From UBA1562 sp041653955 (lineage in GTDB: Bacteria > Omnitrophota > Gorgyraeia > Gygaellales > Profunditerraquicolaceae): DNA of 35,382 bases. Location: the NCBI GenBank assembly GCA_041653955.1, contig JBAZEH010000014.1, positions 1 to 35,382 of the forward strand, read 5' to 3'. Shown piece by piece: positions 8,752 to 17,202 of this stretch. Every line of letters begins with the position of its first letter. The stretch's first letter is position 1. The position numbers and the translations under genes are program-made. The notes beneath the pieces were generated by a model, which worked only from the letters and a program-made list of their open reading frames with translations, was not told the origin of the DNA and made no database searches.

Positions 8752-8794
8752 AGGGACGGTTCTTTTGCTGAAGATCAAGCTGAGAACCGTCCCT
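8752..8794. repeat. REP-like hairpin, GGGACGGTTCT type
   Basis: AGGGACGGTTCT (8752-8763) and AGAACCGTCCCT (8783-8794) form a perfect 12-bp stem around a 19-base loop. There is no T-tract, so it is not a standard terminator. It sits 7 bases before ATG 8801 and fills the space where a ribosome binding site would be. The GGGAC core matches the hairpins around mnmG, pointing to a REP family. No REP transposase is present in the window. Confidence 0.8.
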
Positions 8795-8800
8795 ATTTTT

Positions 8801-10075
8801 ATGAAAAGAAATATATTACTTTTAATAATGCTGGCAGCTGCCTGCGCTTTGGCCTCTGGTTGTTCGCCCAGGGTGAAGCCCAGGGTATATATAAATAAGC
8901 TTGAGAGCGGCGATTACCAGTTGATGGTAGAGGGCAAGTCCTACGTAGTAAACGGGGTATGTTATAACCCCATACCTATAGGTTCCGGATATGACTATGA
9001 CTGGTGGATGGACCCTAACTCTCCCTGGCTTGTGGACGGGAAGCTGATGCAGGAGATGGGGGTAAATACTATAAGGCTTTATAAGTCCGGAGAGAACAAT
9101 GAACAGGTAAAGAAAGTTATCGGCGACCTGTATGAAAAATACGGTATACGCACCATTATGGGGCACTGGCTGGGTTTTTGGGATTATCCCTGTCCGTTTT
9201 ACGCCGATAAAGGGTTCCAGGAGAAGATAAAGAAACAGGTCCTTAATATGGTCAATACCTATAAGGATGAACCCGGGATCCTTTTGTGGATACTGGGGAA
9301 CGAAAATAATTACTCCTGTTTTGGCAAGGGCAGTTCCTGGTCGAGTAAAGAGATAGAAGCAGAGCCGGACCCGCAGAAAAGGAATTACCTGCGCGCCAAA
9401 ACTTACTATTCTTTTGTCAATGAACTTGCCGGGGAGATACATAAGATCGACCCTAATCATCCTGTGGCCTTAGGCAATGGAGAGCTGGTGGGCCTGGATA
9501 TCGCCGATGAGGTTTCCCCCGATATAGATATTGTCGCGTGCATCATTTACCGCGGCAGGAGTTTCGGCAATCTTTTTAATTCTTTGAGGAATACTTTTGA
9601 CAGGCCTATGCTCCTATCGGAATTCGGAGCGGATAGTTACGATTCTTATATGAAGAGAGACGATGAAGATATGCAGGCCTTTTTCCTGGAATCGCAGTGG
9701 TGCGATATTTACCGTAACCTCGCCGGCAACGGTAAGGGGGCAGGCAACTGCGTAGGAGGCACGCTGTTTGAATGGTCCGATGAATGGTGGAAACATAATG
9801 AATCTTCCGTTGAAGGGTGGAAGGTGCATGACACCGAGTCCTTCTGGTCTAACGGCAGCTATTATTTTGACATAAAAGTAGAAGGAAATATGAATATGAA
9901 TGAAGAGTATTTTGGCATAGTAGGATTATCCGAAGAGTTAGAGAACGGCCTTAATAAACGTATCCCCAAGAAGAGTTATTATGCGATAAAAGAGTTCTGG
10001 AATGACCCCCAGGATAAGCCCCGCCATACCGTCAAACCCGGCTATACCGAAGAAGCAGGCTCCTCCCTTAATTGA
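8801..10075 (+). CDS. GH2-like TIM-barrel lipoprotein (clan GH-A glycosidase-like)
   Basis: A 424-residue lipoprotein, paralogous to the barrel of the 5246-7549 protein. ATG 8801 begins a lipoprotein signal with lipobox ALASGC (Cys about residue 21); the frame upstream of it runs through a hairpin repeat and is not credible. The barrel starts after the lipid anchor with YQLMVEGKSYVVNGVCYNP, matching the other protein's WQLIVGGKPYVIKGITYSP. Candidate acid/base is Glu168 (ILGNEN) and nucleophile Glu274 (LLSEFG). GGTLFEWSDEWWK matches the paralogue's GGIIFEWLDEWWK. It lacks the N-terminal TPR-like part and the calcium-loop insert. Probably tethered to the cell envelope, acting on the same glycan. 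Confidence 0.78.
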   Translation: MKRNILLLIMLAAACALASGCSPRVKPRVYINKLESGDYQLMVEGKSYVVNGVCYNPIPIGSGYDYDWWMDPNSPWLVDGKLMQEMGVNTIRLYKSGENNEQVKKVIGDLYEKYGIRTIMGHWLGFWDYPCPFYADKGFQEKIKKQVLNMVNTYKDEPGILLWILGNENNYSCFGKGSSWSSKEIEAEPDPQKRNYLRAKTYYSFVNELAGEIHKIDPNHPVALGNGELVGLDIADEVSPDIDIVACIIYRGRSFGNLFNSLRNTFDRPMLLSEFGADSYDSYMKRDDEDMQAFFLESQWCDIYRNLAGNGKGAGNCVGGTLFEWSDEWWKHNESSVEGWKVHDTESFWSNGSYYFDIKVEGNMNMNEEYFGIVGLSEELENGLNKRIPKKSYYAIKEFWNDPQDKPRHTVKPGYTEEAGSSLN

Positions 10076-10118
10076 CATATTTTTGTCCGGGAGATTTCAC
10101 CAATCCCGTTAAAAACGC

Positions 10119-10147
10119 TTGACTTATATCTTGTTTGCTTATATCAT
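10119..10147 (+). promoter_or_regulatory. Sigma70-type promoter of the ROK-coiled coil-LacI operon
   Basis: TTGACT (10119-10124), a 17-base spacer and TATCAT (10142-10147), each one base from consensus. The start site would be near 10154, leaving about 50 bases of leader before ATG 10206. An AAACGCTT word with a central CG, as in LacI-family operators, overlaps the -35 box (about 10114-10121), but it is poorly palindromic, so an operator is only a suggestion. Confidence 0.65.
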
Positions 10148-10205
10148 ATTTAATGATAGAAGAAGACCCATAAATAATATCGCGGATCATAAAAAATAAC
10201 AGTAG

Positions 10206-11414
10206 ATGTTTCATCCCACAAATTTCCGCAGAGAAGAGCTCACCGAGAAAGAAAAGCGCAATATAGATATACTTGAGGCCCTGCGCCGCCATGGCCCGTT
10301 AAGCCGCCCGGATATTTCCAAAGAATTAGGCATAAACGTAGTCACCATATCCAGTTATATTGACGACTTTATAAGGAATAAACTGGTATTGGAGAAGGAC
10401 CTGGATATATCCGAAGGGGGCAGGAGGCCCTCTTTGCTGGACCTTAATTCGCAGGGCGGATATATCATCGGAGTGGGGTTTAACCTGGTAAATATGGTGG
10501 GTTTGCTGATGGACCTGAAAGGTCATATCATTACCAAAACCCAGATCGCCAGGCCCAGGCCTTCGCTTAATGAGATAACCGGGTGCATACTGGAGATAAT
10601 CAGTGAAATACTCAAACGCTCAAAAGAGTATGCCGCGGATATAAGAGGGGTAGGCATAGGTATGGCCGGGCTTATCAACAAGAAGACCGGTTCAATACGC
10701 TGGCCCGAAAAAACCGGCAAATATTATACTTATGCCTCCGTGGATATACCCATAGCGGAATTGGTACAGAAAGAATTCAATCTTCACGCGCTCATTGAGA
10801 ACGACGCGACCTGCGCCTGTTTCGGAGAATATTGGCTGAACCTCAAAGGGGAATTCAAAAATGTGATTTATCTTTTCTCCGGGGTAGGGTGCGGTATAAT
10901 AATAAACGGTGATATATATACCGGCTCGCACGGTTATGCCGGGGAAACATCCATCTATAATTATAAAGAGGACGGCCTTTTTAATTGCGATGAGGCTAAG
11001 GGTTGTTTCCTGAAGCGAAGCGAGATGGATTTAGGGATAACCGAAGATTTTAAGGCGATGCTGTCCAGGGAAAAAAGGGTATCCGGGGATAATATAGAAT
11101 TAAAGAATATCTTTACCGCAGCCAAATCAGGGGACGCCCTGGCGGAGGCGGCGCTGGGGAGAGCGGCTAAAAGGCTGGGGATAAGAGCGGCCCACATAGT
11201 GAACCTGTTGAATCCGGAGGTGGTTATAATCGGAGGAGGGCTGGAAGAAGCGGGGGAAGATTTTCTGCACCAGGTAAATAAGGCCATAAAGGAGTGGTGT
11301 TTTAGGGAAACAGCGGAGGATTTAAAGGTTGTATATTCCCAATTGCGGGAGAATGCCGTAGCTATAGGAGCGGCGAGCCTGGTTACCCAAAAGGTGTTCG
11401 CCAAATTATTATAA
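10206..11414 (+). CDS. ROK-family transcriptional regulator (NagC/Mlc/XylR-like)
   Basis: A 402-residue cytoplasmic regulator. Residues about 12-75 form a winged helix-turn-helix (ILEALRRHGPLSRPDISKELGINVVTISSYIDDF). The rest is a ROK sugar-kinase-like fold: DLKGHIITK, GVGIGMAGLINKKTG, ENDATCACFGEYW, SGVGCGIIINGDIYTGSHGYAGE, and the C-terminal LNPEVVIIGGGLEEAGEDF. The family's zinc motif CxCGxxGCxE is altered to CDEAKGC near residue 260, so metal binding may differ. Members repress sugar operons and release DNA on binding a sugar or its phosphate. Its position after the transport and glycosidase genes, with its own promoter, suggests it controls that locus. No clear ribosome binding site precedes ATG 10206. 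Confidence 0.88.
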   Translation: MFHPTNFRREELTEKEKRNIDILEALRRHGPLSRPDISKELGINVVTISSYIDDFIRNKLVLEKDLDISEGGRRPSLLDLNSQGGYIIGVGFNLVNMVGLLMDLKGHIITKTQIARPRPSLNEITGCILEIISEILKRSKEYAADIRGVGIGMAGLINKKTGSIRWPEKTGKYYTYASVDIPIAELVQKEFNLHALIENDATCACFGEYWLNLKGEFKNVIYLFSGVGCGIIINGDIYTGSHGYAGETSIYNYKEDGLFNCDEAKGCFLKRSEMDLGITEDFKAMLSREKRVSGDNIELKNIFTAAKSGDALAEAALGRAAKRLGIRAAHIVNLLNPEVVIIGGGLEEAGEDFLHQVNKAIKEWCFRETAEDLKVVYSQLRENAVAIGAASLVTQKVFAKLL

Positions 11415-11431
11415 TACGGAAAGGAAGATAG

Positions 11432-12394
11432 ATGGATAAAAAAATAAAACTTATTATAATAATAGCCCTTACAGTCATATTGGCGGGAACTATTTTTATC
11501 ACCACGCAGATCTACAGCGCTAAGAAAGCGCTGGAGCATGAGAGGAACGGTTTAAGGAGCGAGAATACGGTTTTATCCAGGAAGATAGAGGAGATCTCGG
11601 AGGAGAGAAAGCAGCTGTTGGGCAGGGTCAACGCGCTGAATAATGACCTGGTTGACTCCTCGCAGGAAAAAGAAAGCATCAGCAAGCAATACGAATCAAT
11701 AGTAAAAGACAGGGACTCTCTGCTTAAAGAGATAAAGGGCCTGCAGGATAATAATGATAAATTACGCGCCGAGTTAAATACGCTCTCCGGAGAAAAAGAG
11801 CGGCTGGGCAAGGATATAGAGAGCAGCCTGGCCCCGTTAAGAGAAGAGAATAAAAAATTAACGGAAGAATTGGATGAGCTTAAGGGAGTTAAAAGCAAAC
11901 TGGAGTCGGAGTTGTGGCAGCTTATAGGGGAAAAATCAGCTTTTGAGGAAAAACTAAGCCAGGTGGATTTATTTTTACGGCAGAGATTGAGCAGTACGGA
12001 ATATTCCACGCTTAAGGAGCAGATAGAAGGGATCATTAGCAGCGTATCTCCCGGAGAACAGGGTGTATCGGCGGAAACGGCTGAAGAGAGCGTGGAATTG
12101 CCTCCTATAGTCGTTAAGCCCAAAGCCGAAGCCGAGACTCCGCTTGGATGGCTCGCCAAGAGGAGGACGCCTCCCCGCCCGACCGCAACGGTATTAGAGG
12201 TTAACAGGGACAGCGGTTTTGTGATCATAGACATGGGGCAGGACGCGGGCGTAAAGATAGGTGACAGCCTGAATGTTTACAGGCAGGGGGCCCCGATAGC
12301 TGCGGTCCACGTTATACAGGTGCGCCAGAGTATTTCAGCCTGTGATATAAAAGAAGAGAATACGCTTATAGAAAAGGGCGATATCGTAAGATGA
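11432..12394 (+). CDS. Membrane-anchored coiled-coil protein with FlgT-C-like domain
   Basis: A 320-residue protein with one N-terminal membrane helix (residues about 5-25, LIIIIALTVILAGTIFI), then a long heptad-type coiled coil (about 30-190) rich in Lys, Glu and Leu. A Pro-rich linker leads to a C-terminal beta domain of about 65 residues (ATVLEVNRDSGFVIIDMGQDAGVKIGDSLNVYRQG...). That last domain has the pattern of the FlgT C-terminal-like domain found in envelope proteins. The coil should project into the periplasm. It is 17 bases behind the ROK regulator and 10 bases ahead of the LacI regulator, yet has no obvious link to sugar control; function unknown. Confidence 0.75.
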   Translation: MDKKIKLIIIIALTVILAGTIFITTQIYSAKKALEHERNGLRSENTVLSRKIEEISEERKQLLGRVNALNNDLVDSSQEKESISKQYESIVKDRDSLLKEIKGLQDNNDKLRAELNTLSGEKERLGKDIESSLAPLREENKKLTEELDELKGVKSKLESELWQLIGEKSAFEEKLSQVDLFLRQRLSSTEYSTLKEQIEGIISSVSPGEQGVSAETAEESVELPPIVVKPKAEAETPLGWLAKRRTPPRPTATVLEVNRDSGFVIIDMGQDAGVKIGDSLNVYRQGAPIAAVHVIQVRQSISACDIKEENTLIEKGDIVR

Positions 12395-12404
12395 GGGCGA
12401 GACG

Positions 12405-13439
12405 GTGAGGACCAAAAAAGAGAATCACGAAGGCGTTTCCATAAATGACGTTGCGCGCCTGGCAGGCGTGTCTATCACTACAGTCTCACGCGTTATCAAT
12501 AAGTTCCCGTCGGTAAAAGAAAAGAACCGTATCCTGGTGCAGAACGCGGTAAAACAGCTGAAATTCCAACCCTCAATATTCGCGCAAAGGCTTGCTACCG
12601 GCAGGAGCAATGTCGTAGCATTGGTCATCCCGCGTTATGAAGGCATATTCTATTCTTATTATGCCCTTGAGTTGATACGCGGCATAGGAACACTTTGCGA
12701 AGCGTTAAAATTAGACCTGCTGCTTCATCTGACCGACAGCAAGACCCCTATCAACCTTAAGGGCGTCGGAGGCATAATCTTTGCCGACGTTATAGGAAAC
12801 CGCACGCAGCTCTTAGATGCCATGGCGATAGGCACGCCCGTCGTAGTCATAAATCATTATGTTGAGGACCTTGATGTTGACTGTATCGCCATAGACAATG
12901 TGAAAGGGGCGCAGGAGGCGGTGAATTATTTAATAGGGCTGGGGCATAAAAAGATAGCGCATATAACAGGAGACCTGGTGACCCAGGCGGCAATACATCG
13001 TTTTGAAGGATATAAACGCGCGCTCAAAGATAATAATATAGAGCTGCGCGAAGAATATATATTTAAAACAGATTATTCGCGGGGAGAGGCGCGCCAGGCG
13101 GCGGAGAAACTGATCAAGATGCCTAAGGCGCCAACGGCGGTATTTGTGGCTTCTGATTCCATGGCGCTTGAAGTGATGGCAGTAGCCAGGGAATCGGGAT
13201 GCAATATTCCCGCTGATCTGTCTATAATGGGTTTTGATGATAACCCTTCAGGGCTTTACGGCCCGGTATCTTTGACTACCGTGAAACAGCCTTTGATCAG
13301 GATGGCAGAGGAGAGCGTGAAGGAACTTAATGTTTTGATCTCCCGCAAAGGGAAACCCGCGAAGGCAAGGAAGATACTGCTTCCGACAGAATTGGTAATA
13401 AGGGAATCCTGTCAGTCGCCCGGCTCCGGTAATAAGTAG
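12405..13439 (+). CDS. LacI-family transcriptional regulator
   Basis: A 344-residue repressor-type regulator starting at GTG 12405. The N-terminal LacI helix-turn-helix and hinge helix are clear (VSINDVARLAGVSITTVSRVIN, then KFQPSIFAQRLATGRS). The remainder is a periplasmic-binding-protein-like ligand domain: NHYVEDLDVDCIAIDNVKGA, GHKKIAHITGD, PTAVFVASDSMALEVM, SIMGFDDNPSGLYGPVSLTTVKQP. Ligands in this family are usually sugars. It closes an operon with the ROK regulator and the coiled-coil protein; the nearby carbohydrate genes are its likely targets, but I could not find a convincing palindromic operator before them. Confidence 0.92.
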   Translation: MRTKKENHEGVSINDVARLAGVSITTVSRVINKFPSVKEKNRILVQNAVKQLKFQPSIFAQRLATGRSNVVALVIPRYEGIFYSYYALELIRGIGTLCEALKLDLLLHLTDSKTPINLKGVGGIIFADVIGNRTQLLDAMAIGTPVVVINHYVEDLDVDCIAIDNVKGAQEAVNYLIGLGHKKIAHITGDLVTQAAIHRFEGYKRALKDNNIELREEYIFKTDYSRGEARQAAEKLIKMPKAPTAVFVASDSMALEVMAVARESGCNIPADLSIMGFDDNPSGLYGPVSLTTVKQPLIRMAEESVKELNVLISRKGKPAKARKILLPTELVIRESCQSPGSGNK

Positions 13440-13454
13440 CTACCCGCTGTTTGA

Positions 13455-13470
13455 ACACTAAATATTGTAT
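13455..13470. promoter_or_regulatory. NrdR box 1
   Basis: ACACTAAATATTGTAT matches the published NrdR consensus (roughly ACACTATATATAGTGT, with A or T tolerated at several places) at about 14 of 16 positions. NrdR is the ATP/dATP-responsive repressor of ribonucleotide reductase genes. It lies upstream of nrdJ, 32 bp centre to centre from box 2. Confidence 0.8.
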
Positions 13471-13486
13471 ATGAAACCAGCTGATG

Positions 13487-13502
13487 ATACTACCCATTGT
13501 AT
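13487..13502. promoter_or_regulatory. NrdR box 2
   Basis: ATACTACCCATTGTAT matches the NrdR consensus at about 11 of 16 positions, with both outer arms kept and the centre degenerate. It is exactly 32 bp (three helical turns) from box 1, the spacing known for NrdR operator pairs, and ends 8 bases before the -35 element. Confidence 0.72.
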
Positions 13503-13509
13503 TTTTCTC

Positions 13510-13538
13510 TTGACAGAAGAATGCGCGGGTGTTATATT
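13510..13538 (+). promoter_or_regulatory. nrdJ promoter (sigma70-type)
   Basis: A perfect TTGACA (13510-13515), a 17-base spacer and TATATT (13533-13538). The start near 13545 leaves a leader of about 72 bases ending in GGAGGG (13607-13612), 4 bases before ATG 13617. I looked for a cobalamin riboswitch because the enzyme needs B12, but saw no B12 box, and the leader is too short for that fold. Confidence 0.8.
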
Positions 13539-13616
13539 ATTTTTTGCTGCCGGGTGGGGGAAACAGGATAGGTATAATAAGTAAAAGTATTAATCTTAAA
13601 TTTATCCGGAGGGAAA

Positions 13617-15911
13617 ATGAAATTAGAGCTTTCAGAGAATGCCCTTAAGGTATTGGAGAGAAGATATCTGAGCAAAGACGAAAACGGCCGGGTAGTGGAA
13701 ACTCCGGATGGAATGTTCCGGCGCGTGGCAGAGGCGATAGCGGCGGCAGATAAGCTTTACGGGAAGACCGAAAAAGAGGCCGCATCTTTACAGGAATCAT
13801 TTTACCGCGTGATGGCCGAACGCGAATTCATGCCTAATTCCCCCTGCCTGATGAACGCCGGCAAGGAGCTGGCGCAGCTTTCCGCGTGTTTCACGCTGCC
13901 CATAGAAGATTCCATGGGGTCCATATTTGAGACCCTTAAGGCGACCGCCATGATACATAAATCAGGAGGCGGGACAGGTTTTTCTTTTTCCAGGCTCCGC
14001 CCGAAATGTTCGGTGGTGAGGACTACCGGAGGAGTAGCGTCGGGCCCGGTATCTTTCATGAAGGTCTATGACGCGGCTACTGAAGCGGTTAAACAGGGCG
14101 GGACCAGGCGCGGAGCTAATATGGGTATCTTAAGGGTTGACCATCCGGATATCCTTGAATTCATCACCTGCAAGGAAAACAATAAAGAGATCACCAATTT
14201 TAATATCTCCGTTTCTATCACCGACGATTTTATGCGCAATCTTAAAGAGGGGAAAGAGTATGACCTGGTAGACCCGCATACGGGCAAAAGCGTCCGGAAG
14301 ATAAACCCAAAAGATATATTTGAACTTATAGTAAAGCAGGCGCATAAGAACGGGGAGCCGGGCATCATCTTTATAGACCGGATGAATGATTTTAATCCCA
14401 CCCCTAAGCTTGGAAAATATGAATCCACCAATCCCTGCGGAGAGCAGGTATTATTGCCTTATGAGAGCTGCGACTTGGGCTCTATAAATCTCTCCCGCAT
14501 ATGCAAGGAATCCGGCGATGGGCATTATGAGATCGACTGGGCCAAATTAAAAGAGATAACCCGCATTGCGGTACACTTTCTGGATAACCTTATTGATGTC
14601 AATAAATTCCCGCTGCCCGCGATAGAGAAGGCTACGAAGGCAACGCGCAAGATAGGCCTGGGCGTGATGGGATGGGCAAGCCTCCTTATCCGCCTCAATA
14701 TACCTTATAATAGCGAGCAGGCAGTAGCGCTGGCAGAAAAAGTTATGTTATTTATATTGAATGAAGCGGCAAAGAGGTCCGAGGAATTAGGCAAAGAAAA
14801 AGGTCCATTCCCGGCTTTTAAGGGCAGTATCTATGATAAAAAAGATGGCAGCCGTATGCGTAACGCCACATTGACTACTATTGCCCCTACCGGCACGATC
14901 AGTATCATAGCCGGGCCATGCTCATCGGGTATAGAGCCGCTTTTTGCTATCTCTTATTACCGCAATGTAATGGACAATGATAAATTGACGGAGGTAGACC
15001 CTTTATTTGAAGAGGTGGCACGCAAGAGAGGTTTTTACAGCCGCGAATTGATGGAGAAGATAGCTGAAAAGGGCTCTATCCATGATTTTAAGGAGATACC
15101 CGAAGATGTAAAGAGGGTGTTCGTTACCTCTCATGATATTACTCCTGAATGGCACGTGCGCATGCAGGCTGCCTTCCAGAGATATACGCATAACGCCGTA
15201 TCTAAAACGATTAATTTCCCAAATGAGGCGGCGGTAGATGAAGTGAGGCGTTCTTATACCCTGGCGTATGAACTGGGTTGCAAGGGTATAACCATATACC
15301 GCGACAGGAGCCGCGAAGAGCAGGTCCTGAATATCGCGCGCAGCGAACCTAAGCCTGAGGCCAAATACGAGGGCGCCAAAAAAGAGATTGCTCCGCGCCC
15401 GCGTCCGGAGGTGATCCAGGGCACTACAACCAAGGTCGCCACAGGATGCGGGAATCTGTATGTAACCATAAACAGCGACGAAGAAGGTAATCCCTTTGAG
15501 TTATTTACCCAGATGGGGAAGGCCGGAGGCTGCGCGGGCTCTCAGCTTGAGGCTACCGGCAGGCTGGTCTCTCTTGCTTTTCGTTCTGGCGTTGAAGTAA
15601 AATCTATTATTGAGCAGCTACGCAATATACGCTGCCCGAGCCCTTCATGGGAAAAGGGACAGCGCATATTCTCTTGCGCGGACGCTATCGCCAGGGTTAT
15701 TGAAAAGAGGCTGATGAGTGGGGCGGCTGAACCGGTTGTTTCCCTTGAGCCGGTGAATGTGGCGATGAAGCATTCGCATAGCGATGAACCAAAGGTATCC
15801 GATATAGATGTGCACGGCGAGATTGTGGGCGTATGCCCTGACTGCGGAGGGGCACTGCATCATGAAGAAGGATGCGTCAAATGCCACGCTTGCGGTTTCT
15901 CTAAATGCTGA
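13617..15911 (+). CDS. nrdJ: Adenosylcobalamin-dependent (class II) ribonucleoside-diphosphate reductase
   Basis: A 764-residue enzyme that makes deoxyribonucleotides using a B12-derived radical, independent of oxygen. Catalytic-core landmarks: LSACFTLPIEDSM with the redox Cys, GGGTGFSFSRLRP, KQGGTRRGANMGIL, the NPCGEQ radical-Cys loop, and TTIAPTGTISIIAGPCSSGIEP. After the barrel comes a TSCPD domain (GCGNLYVTINSDEEGNPFELF ... RCPSP, about residues 605-680) and a C-terminal zinc-ribbon-like tail with CPDCGG and CHACGFSKC that carries the reducing cysteines. No ATP-cone is seen at the N-terminus. It overlaps apgM by 7 bases. NrdR boxes upstream indicate dNTP-responsive repression. Confidence 0.95.
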   Translation: MKLELSENALKVLERRYLSKDENGRVVETPDGMFRRVAEAIAAADKLYGKTEKEAASLQESFYRVMAEREFMPNSPCLMNAGKELAQLSACFTLPIEDSMGSIFETLKATAMIHKSGGGTGFSFSRLRPKCSVVRTTGGVASGPVSFMKVYDAATEAVKQGGTRRGANMGILRVDHPDILEFITCKENNKEITNFNISVSITDDFMRNLKEGKEYDLVDPHTGKSVRKINPKDIFELIVKQAHKNGEPGIIFIDRMNDFNPTPKLGKYESTNPCGEQVLLPYESCDLGSINLSRICKESGDGHYEIDWAKLKEITRIAVHFLDNLIDVNKFPLPAIEKATKATRKIGLGVMGWASLLIRLNIPYNSEQAVALAEKVMLFILNEAAKRSEELGKEKGPFPAFKGSIYDKKDGSRMRNATLTTIAPTGTISIIAGPCSSGIEPLFAISYYRNVMDNDKLTEVDPLFEEVARKRGFYSRELMEKIAEKGSIHDFKEIPEDVKRVFVTSHDITPEWHVRMQAAFQRYTHNAVSKTINFPNEAAVDEVRRSYTLAYELGCKGITIYRDRSREEQVLNIARSEPKPEAKYEGAKKEIAPRPRPEVIQGTTTKVATGCGNLYVTINSDEEGNPFELFTQMGKAGGCAGSQLEATGRLVSLAFRSGVEVKSIIEQLRNIRCPSPSWEKGQRIFSCADAIARVIEKRLMSGAAEPVVSLEPVNVAMKHSHSDEPKVSDIDVHGEIVGVCPDCGGALHHEEGCVKCHACGFSKC

Positions 15912-17197
15912 AGCGAAAAAAAATATTATATATAGTCCTTGACGGATTAGGAGACCTTCCCGTCAGGGAATTAAATGATAAGACCCCCCTTGAAGCCGCT
16001 ATTACCCCTAACCTCGACCGGCTCGCCCAGAGCGGGAATACGGGTATTGTTTATCCCGTAGGCAAGGATATAGCCCCTGAATCGGATATAGCGGTCATAA
16101 GCCTGCTCGGTTACGACGCCCATAAATATTATACGGGAAGGGGCCCTTTGGAGGCATTTGCCGAAGGGCTAGCGATACAGGACGGAAACCTGGCGTTGCG
16201 CGTCAACTTCGCTACTTGCGCCGAAGACGGCGTGACTATTAAAGACCGCCGGGTAGGCAGGGGCCTGGCTACCGAAGAAGCTGCTGCCTTAGCCAAGGAG
16301 ATAAATTCCAGGGTTACTCTTTCTACGGCTACCTTTGAGTTAAAGAATACTATCGGCCATCGCGGCGTGCTTGTGATCAGGGGGATGCGTTCAAAGCTGT
16401 CCGGATGGATAACTAATACCGACCCCGCGTATGACAGGGAAGGGGTGTTTGGTATCGCCAGGGAGAGGTTCGAGAATATGGTATCCGAATCGCAGCCGAT
16501 GCCCGGGCATGAAGATTCAAGCGAGGCGAAAGAGGCCGCGCTCCTTTTGAATGAATTTACCCGTAAGTCCAGTAAGGTCCTTAATGAAGCGGCGGTGAAT
16601 AAAAAAAGGGTTTCTGAAGGTAAACTCCCCGCTAATTTAATATTATCCCGCGATGCCGGGGATCGCCTTCCGAAGTTCCCTAAAATAGAGGGCCTTTATG
16701 ATATCAGGTTAGGTTCTTTTGTGGAGATGCCCGTGGAAAAGGGGATCGCGCTTTTAACCGGCATTGAGGTTATTGACGTGCCCGCATCAACCGGGCACCC
16801 GGATGTGGATTACGCCGTCTGGTCTAAGATGGCGCTTGAAACCATAAAGAAGTATGACGGGATATATATACACATAAAAGGCCCCGATGAGCCGGCGCAT
16901 GACGGTAACTTTACCAAAAAGAAAGATAGTATTGAAGCGATAGATAGATTCTTTTTTTCCGGACTGCTCAGTAAGCTGGATATGGAGAATACCGTCGTAG
17001 CTGTGACCGCGGATCACTCTACGGTATGCGCGATAAAGGCGCATTCCGCCGATCCTGTGCCGTTATTGATCTCCGGAGGGAATATAAAGCCCGACGGTAC
17101 GCTTAGCTTTTCCGAGAAGGCGGCGAGATTGGGCTCCATAGGCGAGCTGCGCGGCCAGGAGATCTTACCGCTCCTCATTAAATCCGCCCAAGCATAA
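15905..17197 (+). CDS. apgM: 2,3-bisphosphoglycerate-independent phosphoglycerate mutase, archaeal (ApgM) type
   Basis: A 430-residue glycolytic enzyme interconverting 3- and 2-phosphoglycerate, of the alkaline-phosphatase superfamily. The metal-binding opening (LYIVLDGLGDLP, Asp near residue 11) and the conserved ESDIAVISLLGYD (about residues 60-72, with the Ser likely nucleophile) are visible, as are YIHIKGPDEPAHDGN and VAVTADHSTVCAIKAHSADPVP, which supply the second metal site. The pattern and length match the archaeal ApgM group, which also occurs in many bacteria, rather than the 510-residue GpmI. The start ATG lies within the nrdJ stop region, so translation is coupled. Why it is tied to nrdJ is unclear. 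Confidence 0.92.
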   Translation: MLKRKKILYIVLDGLGDLPVRELNDKTPLEAAITPNLDRLAQSGNTGIVYPVGKDIAPESDIAVISLLGYDAHKYYTGRGPLEAFAEGLAIQDGNLALRVNFATCAEDGVTIKDRRVGRGLATEEAAALAKEINSRVTLSTATFELKNTIGHRGVLVIRGMRSKLSGWITNTDPAYDREGVFGIARERFENMVSESQPMPGHEDSSEAKEAALLLNEFTRKSSKVLNEAAVNKKRVSEGKLPANLILSRDAGDRLPKFPKIEGLYDIRLGSFVEMPVEKGIALLTGIEVIDVPASTGHPDVDYAVWSKMALETIKKYDGIYIHIKGPDEPAHDGNFTKKKDSIEAIDRFFFSGLLSKLDMENTVVAVTADHSTVCAIKAHSADPVPLLISGGNIKPDGTLSFSEKAARLGSIGELRGQEILPLLIKSAQA

Positions 17198-17202
17198 AAT
17201 AA

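Noticed and set aside
8822..9460. Minus-strand open frame of 212 codons inside the barrel lipoprotein gene
   Set aside because: The + strand frame has a lipobox and catalytic motifs; the minus frame is composition noise with no ribosome binding site.
10110..10124. LacI-type operator at the ROK promoter
   Set aside because: There is a central CG with AAA/CTT flanks, but symmetry beyond two or three bases fails; kept only as a remark.
11512..12234. Long minus-strand open frame opposite the coiled-coil gene (240 codons)
   Set aside because: Its product is Ser/Leu-rich with no family features, as expected from reading Lys/Glu-rich coiled-coil codons backwards. The + strand gene has a membrane anchor, a coil and a recognisable C-terminal domain.
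13539..13616. Cobalamin riboswitch before the B12-dependent reductase gene
   Set aside because: The leader is only about 72 bases and shows no B12-box-like sequence or the long multi-stem layout such switches need.
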